Of a stretch of DNA of 64,000 nucleotides, positions 34,233 to 45,430 are shown piece after piece. The position numbers were made by a program, and so were the translations under genes. The notes beneath the pieces were generated by a model. It made no database searches. It was given only the letters and a program-made list of their open reading frames with translations, and was not told where the DNA came from. Numbering within the stretch: the stretch's first letter is position 1; every line of letters starts with the position of its first letter. Origin of the DNA: Acheta domesticus (taxonomy: Eukaryota > Arthropoda > Insecta > Orthoptera > Gryllidae); contig JAHLJT010003656.1 in NCBI GenBank assembly GCA_031308135.1, positions 74,636,698 to 74,700,697 on the forward strand, read 5' to 3'.

Positions 34233-34404
34233 TTCTAAGTAGGATTTATATAGTTTGACGTAGCTAGTTAGCTTGTCTCAGAAGATCATCGACATCGAGA
34301 TTACAACGTAGCACCCTCCCGACTTACGAAAGATCAGTTGGGTTGGGATCTCGCAACTACATCGACTAACTTACCTGGTAAAGAAAACGACCCAGCCCGT
34401 ATGA

Positions 34405-34500
34405 TGGCGCTTCAACACCTGCTCATCGGAAATAAAAATGGCGCAATCCTTCATAATATCACAGACCTTCAATACCAGCTTCTCGGACCGGCTGAGTTTA
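34405..34500. repeat. ~60-bp tandem unit, left of SINE
   Basis: CTTCAACACCTGCTCATCGG near 34411 and CTTCAATACCAGCTTCTCGG near 34470 are about 59 bp apart. Similar units resume at 34980-35190, so a SINE appears to split a short array. Confidence 0.5.
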
Positions 34501-34526
34501 GCTATGAAACTTTACCCCCTTCTCTG

Positions 34527-34985
34527 TAGCGATTATGACCGGGATGTCCTAGCATTCGATGGCAGATTTTCGACTAGATATTTAGTTAGGTCGAATACAA
34601 ACCTGACTGAAGGAGAATTCCAGCGGCCAGTTACTTTGATCGGTAGTGTTCCATGGGATGTAGGCGTATGCTGGGCAGTACCCTAACAGACGGGCCACGG
34701 ACCGCACACTCTTTCCTCCTCTTCCTTGTTATATGTTCTCCTTACACACACACATATGCACACAACCGTTTGGAGATCAGTGAGAGCTTACATCTTATCC
34801 CAGCTGGAGCAGTATGCCGCTGGTGGGAGATACCCGGATAGGAAAACCCCTACAGCCTGTGTATATGTTGGTGTCGGATCTCACATTCCAGCGGGAAAGG
34901 AACACCGTCAACTCCCGTGATAAAAACGCATTCACTTCACTGACGGGACTAATGACCTAAATAGCTAACGTGCGCGAAACATCAG
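34527..34985 (+). mobile_element. Long tRNA-SINE, copy 4 (plus strand)
   Basis: Begins near the tRNA-like head in decayed form (the B-box position reads AGCATTCGAT), then GCAGATTTTCGACTAG, GGAGAATTC, ACGGGCCACGGACCG, GTGGGAGATACCCGG and CACATTCCAGCGGG. It lacks a clear AATC tail. Diverged by several indels relative to copy 7. Confidence 0.75.
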
Positions 34986-35190
34986 TTAACCAGCTTATCG
35001 AAAATCAAAATGCAGTTCATCATAAACCCATGAAACTGCAGTATCAGCTTACCCACCCGACAACTAAAATAGCGTAGTCCAACGTAATGTCATGGCGCTG
35101 CAACATCAGCTAACCTTTCCGTTAATTAAAATGAGGTATATCTCATAGCGCTGAAATATAAGCTCATCTACCAAGCTAACAACTTTCCAG
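34986..35190. repeat. ~56-60-bp degenerate tandem, right of SINE
   Basis: Units carrying 'GCGCTGCAACATCAGCTAACC' variants recur near 35037, 35095 and 35149, each followed by AATTAAAAT-like sequence. Diverged. Confidence 0.5.
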
Positions 35191-35596
35191 CGCCGCATAG
35201 ACTCTTTCTAGGGGCGGAAGTTCATTCGTGAATACATTCTACCGGTGGAAGTTAATTTGTAACGTTTCAGGGCATTTAGTGTCGGGGGCGATTTAATATC
35301 TGAATCGTGATTTTAAATGCGTCTTGTCATGGCAAAAGTTCGTTGGTCGACCGCGCCAGAAGTTTTATTAAAATTGACTTTTTTAATTTCCGAAGTTGCA
35401 TGAAAATTTTAAAACGAATGAAATATGGCCGCGTCCTCGTCCGGCGTTTGCTTTCCCCCCTCTCTCCATGGAAACAGCCGAGGGCGGCAGTCGTTACCGC
35501 CGAGGTCCTCGTTGAACTGCAGTGGCGAAAGACCTAACCGTTTGGTTCCCTGATTTGCGTGGCCTGCCGCTCCCTTCACAGGAAAAAGTCATGAGA
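35191..35596. other. Unassigned stretch
   Basis: No gene or repeat recognised upstream of the LTR. Confidence 0.45.
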
Positions 35597-36813
35597 TGTT
35601 GTCAGATATAAGATATACTGGCTGGGGGGAAATAATACAGAAAATGCTGGAAATAATACAGGAAAATCATAGCAGAAAAATTATATATATTGAAACGCAC
35701 CGCGCCTCTAAATAGAAACGCGATACATTTCAACTTAAACAACCAGAGAACATACAAACGGCGCGAGCATAACTAGGCAGCATGGCAACACGGAGGGGAA
35801 GGGGGGCGTCACGTGGAGCGCGAGGCACGAGGGGAGGACAGCGAGAAGTCGGTTGAGAAGGGGAGACGAGCGGAAGCCACGCTAGCGGACGGAGGTGGTG
35901 CGCGAGCGGTGCGAGTTATTTGGGGAAAAGTACCCCTAAGTGCTGAATAACTTAATAGACTTGCATAGTATTACATTTCGGACCGTTAAAGAGTGTGATG
36001 CAGACCGAACAGCATTGGGAAGTCAACAGATAGAGTGTATGATAAACCGAAGAGTGTGAAACCCGCCTGTAGCGTGAGCACATGCATCGCGAACGTAGGT
36101 TTTGGGGAAAGATAGAATGTGTAGTGCACAAGACAGTGACTGAACCAGTGATCATTTGTGAGACCGATCAAGCAGTGTCTGACGGGTTTTCAGTGTATAG
36201 GAACTTTCCATAATGAAACTGTATGATGATGCGTGAGGAGAACAAGAACACGTGGGTATAGGTTACCGATATTTCACCGGTGATTCAGAGAGTAATATAG
36301 TGTAAGTGTTTAGCACAATCAGTTACAACCCAAATCTGGAGTTCAGACTGTCAGGACAAGCATAAGTTAATTAGATGCACTAGTGCAGAATATACGCGTG
36401 GAGCAGCGTGAGGGGCGAACACTTGCCTACTCATCTCCGGCTGGGGGCCGAACGGCTCCGGGACCACGCGACGGGAGCCGAAGCCGCCGCCAGCATCGGC
36501 GCCGGGCCCCAACGAAGCGACGTGACCCAGGTGGTAACAGGTATGATGCTAGCATTGAAGGTATTAAGTTTTGGTACCAAAACATAGTAATCATGGCATA
36601 GGGGATCAGTGTTCGAAAGTGTAATAGTGATATTAGATGAATAAACATCAAACTGTCGTTGTATAATAAACTGTATGTATTTATTGTACCCGAACATCCC
36701 AGGGTCCACATTCGCGGAAAAGATCCCGAGCCTGCCTGAAACAAACAAATTTATTGTACCGTGCCACTTCACGGGTAAGTCACGATTGACCCCGAGCAGT
36801 CCGGTACGTCACA
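35597..36813 (+). mobile_element. Probable long terminal repeat (~1.2 kb)
   Basis: The right edge is well supported: the sequence ends GGTACGTCACA and, after AT, a retroviral-type primer-binding site begins. The last ~68 bp are repeated at 37494-37562. The left edge is inferred from TGTTGTCAG at 35597, giving TG...CA ends, and could be wrong. AATAAA signals lie near 36640 and 36665, where an R-region poly(A) site would be expected. A CpG-dense patch lies at about 36430-36530. I cannot tell Gypsy from BEL/Pao or another lineage because no gag or pol is present. Confidence 0.65.
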
Positions 36814-36815
36814 AT

Positions 36816-36833
36816 TGGCGCCCGAAACAGGTT
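36816..36833 (+). other. Primer-binding site, Lys-tRNA type
   Basis: TGGCGCCCGAAACAGG starts 2 bp after the LTR end. TGGCGCCCGAACAGG is the well-known complement of the 3' end of a lysine tRNA, and this site differs by one extra A. This anchors the LTR boundary. Confidence 0.8.
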
Positions 36834-37493
36834 GTACTCGCGTATTTAAGAAATGTGCCCTGGCAAATGTAACCAAACATTGGAAAGTCACAGTGTGAGT
36901 AAATCAAGTTTGAAAGATAATACTGTATAAAAAAAAAAAGAAAAAAAATGTTTGTAGTGTATTGAGTTATTAGATGGTAGTTATTAGTAATTGTAAAAAC
37001 GTGCAAGCAGTTATAAAAAGTAATGTTGGAAGGGAAAATTTATAATTGGGGGAATATAAAATATTGTGTTGATGTAGTATAATGGTATAACAAAGTAGAG
37101 TTGAAAACAATTTGTAGACAGGGGCAAGAATGTTTGGTGGGGAATAACTGTAATAACATGTGCATGGGCAGAAATATGTGTAGCAAGTGTAAAGATATAA
37201 TAATTACTTAGTGATCACAAAAGTTACACTAATACAGTGTGTATGTGTAAGTGATCATTTGGGAAATACAATTAATAAGTCTTGTATTAACAACGACATA
37301 TGGAAAATGTTAGAATACATAGCAGTTTTGATAAACAGAAAGATTGGAATAATATAGTGGGTACGGGTAGTGGTTTATTGTTCATTGAGTAAAATTAAAT
37401 GTTTGTTGAGGAAGTATAGAGCAAATGTAGAAAATTTACATACAATAGTAATTGTGAAGGTAAATATTATTTTGTTAATTGTGTAATTAGTCA
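36834..37493 (+). mobile_element. Internal non-coding region of the LTR element
   Basis: About 660 bp of AT- and GT-rich sequence between the primer-binding site and the second LTR-end fragment. There is no open frame of note and no gag, protease or RT motif. No polypurine tract stands out; only a poly(A)-rich run near 36930-36948. The element is either an internally deleted copy or a non-autonomous one. Confidence 0.55.
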
Positions 37494-37559
37494 AAACAAA
37501 TTATTGTACCGTGCCACTTCACGGGTAAGTCACGATTGACCCCGAGCAGTCGGTACGTC

Positions 37560-37562
<3 letters not shown>
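37494..37562 (+). repeat. Second copy of the LTR 3' end
   Basis: Sixty-nine bases matching 36745-36813 almost exactly (TTATTGTACCGTGCCACTTC through GGTACGTCACA, with small indels), followed at once by a TA repeat. Only the last few per cent of the LTR is present, so a full 3' LTR is not intact here. Confidence 0.85.

Positions 37563-37616
<54 letters not shown>
37563..37616. repeat. (TA)n microsatellite
   Basis: About 27 TA units, abutting the duplicated LTR end. Confidence 0.97.
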
Positions 37617-37618
<2 letters not shown>

Positions 37619-40258
37619 TAGGTAAAGAACAGAGGGGTGTCAACAACTACTGTTGATAGGTAATAGTCCGCTGTGTTGTTCGTTAACCGATTATATTACA
37701 GATTTACGAAATGTTCATTAAATTTCTCTGTTTACTCCCAAAATATATATTTGATTATCTACTACTACATTTATGTGCATGTAATATAATAATAAATACA
37801 TACTTTGGTTCATCTCTCAAATTTCTTTTCTGTTGTGTGGCTTTAAACAATCTCTTCAATGCCAAATACTTTTCTGAATATTTTCAGTAGTGATTAGATT
37901 GTGTACGTAGTTACCAAAAAAAATTAGGAACAGTTAATTAACGTCAGTAAAAATAGTTTAACAAATCTTAAAGGTAACGAAACGCTTGAACTTTGATTTG
38001 CTTTCACTTTAGACTGTTCGTTAGTCGATCAGTCTTGACATAGTCGGTAAGTTTGTCACGAGGAACATAATCCATGCTTGAGATTGCTCTCAAATATGTT
38101 GGAAACGAGTCCTACAATTGATTGTATATAACTGGATACTAACGTATGTGATATCTTCATATTGCATGATAAACAATTATTCGCATATTAATTAATTAAC
38201 TTACTAATATTTTAATGTATATCACTGAAGAAATACAAGAAACATTTGAATATATAGCGTTTGTATCGTAACGTATTTGAATAATCTATGAATTCCACTA
38301 AATAATTCTTGTTATTTACTAATGTACGCGCTGATATTCGTGCAATTAGAGAGAAATATAAAAGATAATCAACATGTATTCAAAGTGTTATGGATGAATA
38401 TGAGTTTATATCGCAATTACTTGGCTGAACTATCTCAAATATGACTGTATTTACGTTTTGACTTGACTTAATGAATTCACATTCTGATTTTGCGTTAATA
38501 TCTCATACTTCTATTGGTTATTTTTAGGCATTAAAGAGCATTCAAAGACAATATTTTCAAGGACGTTTAGAGATATGTCACTTTTAAAAACTTAAAGCTA
38601 ATTAAAGATGTTAAGCATTTGCGTGTTATGTGCGTAACATGAAATAACATCCAATAAATATTCTTGATATATGTGGTTGTTGCAACAAGAATGGAAATCC
38701 ACTATAGTTGTCTTTTATTTGTGCAAATTGTAACAGATAAACGTAACTGTAAAATCACACTAAATTCAAGACTTATCAAAGAGACTTTTCCAGTTCAAAG
38801 AAAATAAAAGTACGATTGTATCATTTAATTTGTCATAGACACTATTGCAGTCATTTCCTACTAGTTATGTTCCCAATTACATTTTGCTGTAATTGTCTGC
38901 AATCGTATTCGAGTAGTTAAATGTGAGATTAACAGACTCACACGAAAGTAAAATACGAAAAAGGGTTTTGTGCATATTGTGGGGAAGTACTCAGACGACA
39001 ATCGCACCCAGCATCAGCGAGTTAATGTCCGCAAGCAGATTGATGAGCGGTTCGTCTTTTATTCTGCGTGGTGATGATGGAGTGGTCAGAAAGATACGAA
39101 TCTAAATTGCATTTTCCACACCAACGGCCATAAACAGACACTCCGTATATTGCGCCTCCCGCCAACACAAACCTTACATTCATAGCGTCGTTCTTATCTG
39201 CAAAATTTAGCTCGACGATTAACATCACTCTTTGATTTCTATGGCCATGCTTCTTTTGTCTCCAGTCATAGCCACGGCGGTGCAATTACTCGGAACGTAC
39301 TAGTACGTCGCGAGATCGAGCAGACTTTTAAGCTGGAAGCTAACTGTTCCCACCGCTCCCTTTTTTCTTACTTTACGAGCCGAGGCCATAAATCCAACCT
39401 AATCAGATGGGTTGCTGCGCCGCGCTACCTTACAAATACGCACCTCCGCCCACCTCCTGCGTTCCCCTTCCTCACGTATAAACGCTGTTACCCTTTGGCA
39501 GCGGGGTGCCTTGAGCAGGCAACCCGCAGGCCAGACAAGTTTTGCGGTTTCAGCGTCTAGTAAAAGGCGCTTTTCCACCATTATGAAGATATTGTGTAGT
39601 TATTGTTGTGGATTTTATCCTTTCGAGTGGTAAGAGATCACAGACCATTAAACAGTTATGATTAAGTGAATGATGTGGTTAGTTTTATGTGATTTTCAGT
39701 GGTTTTCCATTGCATCCCACATCGTAATTGCAGGATAGAAACAACCATGCTCCATCGAAGATTATAGTTGTGAACCTTATGCACAGTACCAATGCCATCA
39801 TAACAGTAGGTGCCCTGTGGGCCAGAATTTTTTAATGTGAATTAAAAATAGCATCATGTTTGTTAATGTGTTGTAACATGTGGTCAATTTGTAAGTTTAC
39901 AATCATTATGGCGCAAATTGAGAACTAACTGAAATGTTCTCTTCTTATTCATCACGCGATAATGTTGAAATGTGTGATTAAGTATTCTAGCTCGTGATTC
40001 TTATTCATGAATACTTCGATGTATTATTTATGAAACGCTTGAAGCCAATTTTGCCTTTCATCGTTTTGTGCAATACTTTGCCAGGAATGAATACGTAAAG
40101 ATGAGTAAAAATTAAGAAATTTAGTATCGTAAGCATTGTAAGCCTTCATTCAGTAAACCCAGTTTAGCACGCAGAGAAAATAGACGCTCTCATTTAAAAG
40201 TATACCAACGTAATGTTGCATTCAGCGACAAGAACTTTGTAGGCATAAGAAAGCGATA
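37617..40258. other. AT-rich stretch, no gene recognised
   Basis: About 2.6 kb of mostly AT-rich sequence with short frames only. A small GC-richer part at 39410-39560 has no recognisable exon. No RNA gene or transposon ends seen. Confidence 0.5.
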
Positions 40259-40336
40259 AAATTGAATCTAACAGAGGTAGGGAAGTATTCTATATACGTT
40301 TTGAATAGAATACTTCTCTACCTCTGTTAGATTCAA

Positions 40337-40339
<3 letters not shown>
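40259..40339. repeat. Perfect-type hairpin, 35-bp arms
   Basis: Arms 40259-40293 and 40305-40339 are complementary with a single mismatch, separated by an 11-bp loop (ATACGTTTTGA). The arm contains GAATCTAACAGAGGTAG. A (TA)n tract and then the 3' end of an RTE LINE follow on the right. Confidence 0.93.

Positions 40340-40397
<58 letters not shown>
40340..40397. repeat. (TA)n microsatellite at LINE 3' end
   Basis: About 29 TA units between the hairpin and the RTE element. RTE-type LINEs commonly end in short tandem repeats, so part of this may be the element's own tail. Confidence 0.95.
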
Positions 40398-40402
<5 letters not shown>

Positions 40403-41770
40403 TGCGAGTTTTTTACGGCTGTCGCCGCTTCTCAGTTTCCACCTCTTCCGATCTTCCCAGTCTCCATCTTTGAGGCCTCTTGCCTCCATTTCTTGGATGT
40501 CCTTTCTACAACTTCTTGGTGGTCTTCCACGCTTCTTCCGCTCTGGAGGTGTCCCATGCCCAGATCTTCTTAGGTTCACCTATTACTTCCCATACGCTGG
40601 AGATGTCCATACCAATTTAAGCGTTTGGTGCCAATTGAATCCAGGATGCTGCTCTCTACGTTCATCATCTCTCCTATTGTTTCATTTCTAATATGATCTA
40701 ACCTAGACACCCGGCAGCACCTTCTCCAATAGTCCATTTCAAGGGCCACGAACCTGCATTTATCTCTTTATTCAGTGTCCACGTTTCAGCTCCGTAGGTA
40801 CTTATACTCTGTACGATGGTCTTAAAGATATGAGCCTTCTTCCGTTTTGTGATATTTTTACTCCAGAGAATAGAGTTTAACTGTCTTATCACTCTTTCCT
40901 TGTCCTATCTTGTTGGAAATGTCATCAGAGCTTTTTCCCTTCGAGGAGAAGGTAACTCGTTTATAGTGAGACCCCATCTTTCATACTCCTCTTGTAATTT
41001 GCGAAACATATAACTCGCATCATCTTCGTCTCCAGCTATAACCACTTGATCATCGGCAAAAAGCAGTGTACAGTACATCATTTTCTATTGGCAATCCCAT
41101 TCCACCACACTTCCTTTTCCAATTTTTAAGTGCTTCTTGAAGATAAATTTTAAATAAGAGAGGGGCTAATGGGCAGCCTTGTCTTAACCCCTTGTTCACT
41201 TGAAATTCTGGGGAAAGTCGTTTACCTATTTTCACAGAGCTGTTATTACCACTATATAATGCATTGATAGCATTAAAATAGGCTGGCTCGATACCACTTT
41301 CTTTCATGCTTGGCCATAACTTATTTAATGGCACTGTATCGTATGCCTTTTGCAGATCAACAAATATGAGATGGACATTCCTTCCTCTTTCTACTTGCTT
41401 TTCTATTAGATTTTTTAACGTGAAAATACCATCAATACAAGACCTTCCTACCCTGAATCCATTTTGTTCCTCCGATTCGGTATAATGATGTTCAATTCTA
41501 GATTTTAGGATCCTTCCATAAAGTCTTGCTATTGGGCACATTACGCTTATCCCACGATAGTTGTTGCAGTCTCGCCTACTTCCGTTCTTATAAATTGGAG
41601 TAATGAAGGCCTTTTTCCACTCACTTGGTGGGTCATTTAACTGTAGACACTTATTAAAGATTGTTGCCAGTATTTCCATCACACTATCAGGTGCTGATTT
41701 TAAACGTTGTACACTGATATTACCTGGCCCGGGGCCTTTCTATTCTTCATGAGGGCCAAGGCTGCTGTAG
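40398..41770 (-). pseudogene. RTE reverse transcriptase and C-terminal region
   Basis: From the 5' side the frame reads ALMKNRKAPG, FNKCL, EWKKAFITPIYKNGSR, NNYRGISVMCP, EEQNGFRVGRSCIDGIFTL, LIFVDLQKAYDTVP (first catalytic Asp), GLRQGCPLAPLLFKIYL, then a frameshift near 41060. A shifted frame continues 'AGDEDDASYMF' style sequence with a DDQ/A-D-D type site at about 41005-41050. It is followed by KNITKRKKAHIFKTIVQSI and YGAETWTLNKE (about 40780-40860), then GRPPRSC and GDWEDRKRW near 40440-40530. Several frameshifts and stops make this a pseudogene. Confidence 0.85.
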
Positions 41771-43433
41771 TGGATGCAGCGCGGTGTGAGGTCCGTTCTG
41801 CGAAGCGACTACATACAGGGTCAGATCAGGTTTCAGGGGATTGTTTCGTAGGGGCAAATGAAAGGCAATGCACTTGTGAATAAATTAAATTTAATTCTTG
41901 AAATATTGATTAGTTTTACAAGTAAGTAGTTAGGCAGTAAGCCGGAGGACCATTGAATGTTTGTGATTTAAGTTTCTTCTTGCTTGAAGTTTACACTTAC
42001 AGTTTGATGACAGTACAGCAAACACCAACCCAGGTCAGACGGCTGAGTGTGTGCGTGCCGTCCGTAGAAATGGGCTGCGGATGTTACGGCTGGTAGGCTG
42101 GATGTCACCATGGGCGCGTACTCGCGTGCTGGAGCGGCCCGTACTGTTGATCGCGGCCTGCTGGCCGCGCCGATTGATTGCCGGAGCCTTGATAGGCAGA
42201 GCAAGGACAGCTGACTCGTTCGCAGGCTGTCGACGAGTAGAGTAGTAGTTGTAGCAGCAGTAATAGTAGTTTGACGTAGAGTGACTGCGTAGAAGTAGCA
42301 GTGAGATTGACTGAAGAGTGACTGCGTAATAGTAGCAGTGAGATTGACTGAAGCGTGACTGCGTAATAGTAGTTTTGACGTAGAAGTGTGACTGCGTAGT
42401 TTCACATAGTAGTGAACAGAGCAGTAATTGTAGCAGTAGTATAGTAGTTTGACTTAGAAGTTGACATAGTAGTTGCAGTAGTAGTTACGACATAGAAGAA
42501 ATGACATTGAAGTTTGACATAACAGTGGCGGAGTTTGACTGATAGTTCACATAGTAGAAATGACATTGAAGTGCCTGCGTAGTAGCAGCGAAATTGACTG
42601 ATAGTTTGACATAAGAGTGGCGCGTGGGAGCGAAGTTGCCATATTTATTGAAGCGTATGTTTCCAAAAGCAGAGGGGGGAGAGTCACGTGACAATTGCAG
42701 CTAGCCTATGAAGTACAGTGAGACGTAGTGTGCCACAAGAGATGCTCGCTATTCGTTGTTATGTTTGAAGTGTGTCACGTGACTTGTGATGGCACTGGCT
42801 GTGCCCGCGATGGATGCATCTCATTAGCAAGGTTTGGTATTTTCTCACGGGAACCGCGATGCTGGTTGAGAGAAAGGGTCGGTGAGGCGGGCGCGGTCGC
42901 GGGCGCGGGCGCGGGCGCGGCTGCCTAGCAGATGCGTTCGTTGTCGGCGAATTCTAACGCCGGTATTGGAGCTGGAGGCACGTAGCGATATTTGGAATGT
43001 TTGTAAACATCTGACCGCCGAAGACTGAGAAAGAGGCAGGTAAACGGCTAATGGCTTAAGGGCTGCGCGTCCGGCGCGCCGGCGCGGCGGTGGGTAAATG
43101 GCCTACGCCCCTTCCCCGGCTGCAGTACAATACGGGGTGCGCGGCGCTTCGGCCGCTTGCGGCAAAGAGGGCTTGACGAGAATCGTTTTGTTCCCTGAAC
43201 ATCTGTGTTTCATTTCTTATGTTTTTGGTATAAACGTGCTAGAGCCGTGAGAAACTTTGAAGGTGGGGCAGCCGAAGAATGTTGGCCGCGCGGGGGAAGA
43301 CAATTTGAGGCTGCACCCGGCTGGCGAGTTTCCTTGTAATTGTTCGCGAGATTGAACAGCTGCTCTTATTTCATTTGGACAATAGGCATTACAGGTGTTT
43401 CTATGTTTGCGTCTCTTCTTGTTGTGAGACAAT
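41771..43433. mobile_element. Insertion splitting the RTE element, identity unknown
   Basis: About 1.66 kb of unrelated sequence between 'WSEHFRNLLTENRAQFM' (minus-strand codons just right of 43433) and 'ALMKNRKAPG' (just left of 41771), which are near neighbours in intact RTE proteins. The insertion holds a GTAGTAG/ACATAGTAG-rich degenerate repeat at 42230-42620 and a CpG-dense stretch at 42840-43190 with (GCGGGC)n. No coding region is seen. Ends of TG...CA type are possible (TGTGAGG near 41784, GAGACA at 43427), but I find no convincing target duplication. A solo LTR is a possibility only. Confidence 0.6.
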
Positions 43434-44770
43434 GCATAAACTGTGCTCTATTTTCAGTTAAAAGATTCCTAAAATGCTCACTCCATTCCCGCATACTAAT
43501 TGGAAACTATTCCTGACCTGTCTTTGTTTTTCCATTCTCATTCCTTTTATTATTCTCCAAGCTCTGTTAGATTTCGTATTCCCTAGACATCTATCACTTC
43601 CTCACAAGTCTTTTCCCAGTATTCATTCTTAGCTTTACTGATTTGTCTTTGAGTCTCTTTCCTGATTCTTTGATATTCTATTCTATCTCTATCCGCTTTT
43701 GTCGATAAACACTTCCTATACATTTGTTTTTTTCTTTTCTACGAAGCCCTCTGTGCTTCTCTTCCACCACAGTGTACATTTTCTATTTTTTTGCCAATCC
43801 TCTTTTTCACCCAAGGCTTCATAAGCATCAAACATTCAAAGATTCATACATTGCGTCTGGTGTTCCTTCCTGAACCGATAATATTTTGTTAGCCAGTCGC
43901 ACTTGATATAAAAACTTTATAGAATCTTCCTCCAGACTTTCAAGATTATACCTGGTAGCCGGCATTACTCTCTCACATCATAATTTGATTATATGGCTCC
44001 TCGACAAGTTTTTTAATGGAAAATACATCTCAGATACCAAGGCATAATGGTCTGAATAGCACTCTAGACCGCTCTTTACTCGTACATCGTTTGATTTTTA
44101 TTTTACTGCACTGTTTCACAATAACATAGTCGATAATGGACCTCAATTTACGAGTATGTTGAATCCATGTGTACCTATGTATGTCTTTATGTTTAACTAT
44201 CCATTTGTTATTTTCAGGGCGTTTTGACGACATAGCTCTATTAGGCGCTCTCCGTTATCGTTTAATCTATTTTCGCCGTATGGCCCCACCACCAAGTCAT
44301 TCACTTGACAGCCACTTCTACCATTGAAGTCTCCTAGTAAAATGATTTCCTTACGTTTACTGATTGTTCCCAGCAAACATCGTCAGTTCATTAAAAAAAG
44401 CATCTTTAACATTTGCAATGGCATCGTCGTTAGGGCGTATAAAGCAATTACTACAACTGTGTAACTGTAGAGTTCCATTTCAACTTGCAGAATTCGATCA
44501 CTTTTCTGCTCCCAAGATTTTATGTTATTTCTGTACTTTGCTTTATTGCCAATGATCACCACTACGGCCTCTCTCATCCTTTGGTACCCCTGAGTAAATA
44601 TGTATATATCTCCTTCTGTTCTGAACCTTTACCTTTTTTCTTTGTTTCTGAAAGTGCTACAATATCCGTACGATTTTTTTCAATTTCATTGAATACTTCT
44701 ATCGCTTTTGGTTGATAGCCCTTGAATATTTCCACTTCCAATTCTCATAGTCCTTTTCCTTGCCCAAAGT
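43434..44770 (-). pseudogene. RTE apurinic-like endonuclease domain
   Basis: Minus-strand frames, broken by shifts, contain in order: RIGSGNIQGLST (44700-44750), a TDIVALSET segment with the catalytic Glu (near 44650), NKAKYRNNIKSWEQKSDRI then VEMELYSY (44450-44550), LLGDFNGRSGCQVNDL with the catalytic Asp-Asn of GDFN (44290-44345), GPYGENRLNDNGERLIEL (44225-44285), the IDYVIVKQ segment near 44120, and the linker into WSEHF..LL..NR. These are the standard LINE endonuclease motifs. Multiple frameshifts inactivate it. Confidence 0.85.
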
Positions 44771-45430
44771 CGTCGTATATTATGTTCACCATATTTCGAG
44801 GCTTTGCTGAGACAATTTTGCAGGTGTAATTTTTTTCCGAGTGATCAGGTGCAGGCCCATCGCCTCAACCACCGTACAGGAGGACCAAGGGATTTTGCTT
44901 CAGGCTTCCCATGCCATAGGGAGGTTGCCTTTACCTGGCTTCGACGCCCCCCTCCCCGTATGAAAAGAAAAGAGAAGAAGTTAGAAAGAAAGACAAAGAA
45001 CAGTGAAGGTGAAAAAATGAATGACTCCCTAGCCCTCGAAACCTAATAGCGTCGGGGTCGAAAAACACAAGGGGCCTAGAGCAGCCAATGCACAGATAAC
45101 AGAGAGATGGGTGAGAGTATAAGTAAGTGGAAGAAATACCCCATCCGGGAAAGGGACCGCTAGTTGCGGAGGAAGGAGCATAGGGATAGGAGTGACAGGA
45201 AACATGGAAGAGGATTGGTGTGAGGGTCGATGTAGGACGCCACTGTCTGACTCCTCTGCTGAGACCTGTACAGCATGGGTGACCCTACCAGTAGCACGCT
45301 ATTCATTAACCGTGCTACCGCTGCATGAGCCCTCAGCCTCATTGGAGCACTCAAACCTCCCCGCCCGCACTGACAGTGCTACTTTAAGGCGGGCGTCCCC
45401 TGGGGGAGGTATTCAAACATTCTAAATTAA

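Larger units (their letters stand above)
40398..45430 (-). mobile_element. RTE-type LINE, interrupted by a 1.7-kb insertion
   Basis: Read on the minus strand from about 45430 (5') to 40398 (3'). Order: a 5' region with no clear frame (44770-45430), endonuclease (43434-44770), insertion (41771-43433), RT and C-terminal region (40398-41770), TA tail. The arrangement and the C-terminal GRPPRSCRKDI and GLKDGDWEDRKRW motifs identify the RTE/BovB-like group, whose copies are often annotated as 'craniofacial development protein 2-like'. Frames are broken in many places. The 5' limit is set by loss of GC-rich sequence and is approximate. Confidence 0.85.

Noticed and set aside
41771..43433. Solo LTR interpretation of the insertion
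   Set aside because: Ends could be read as TG...CA, but no target duplication or second copy supports it.
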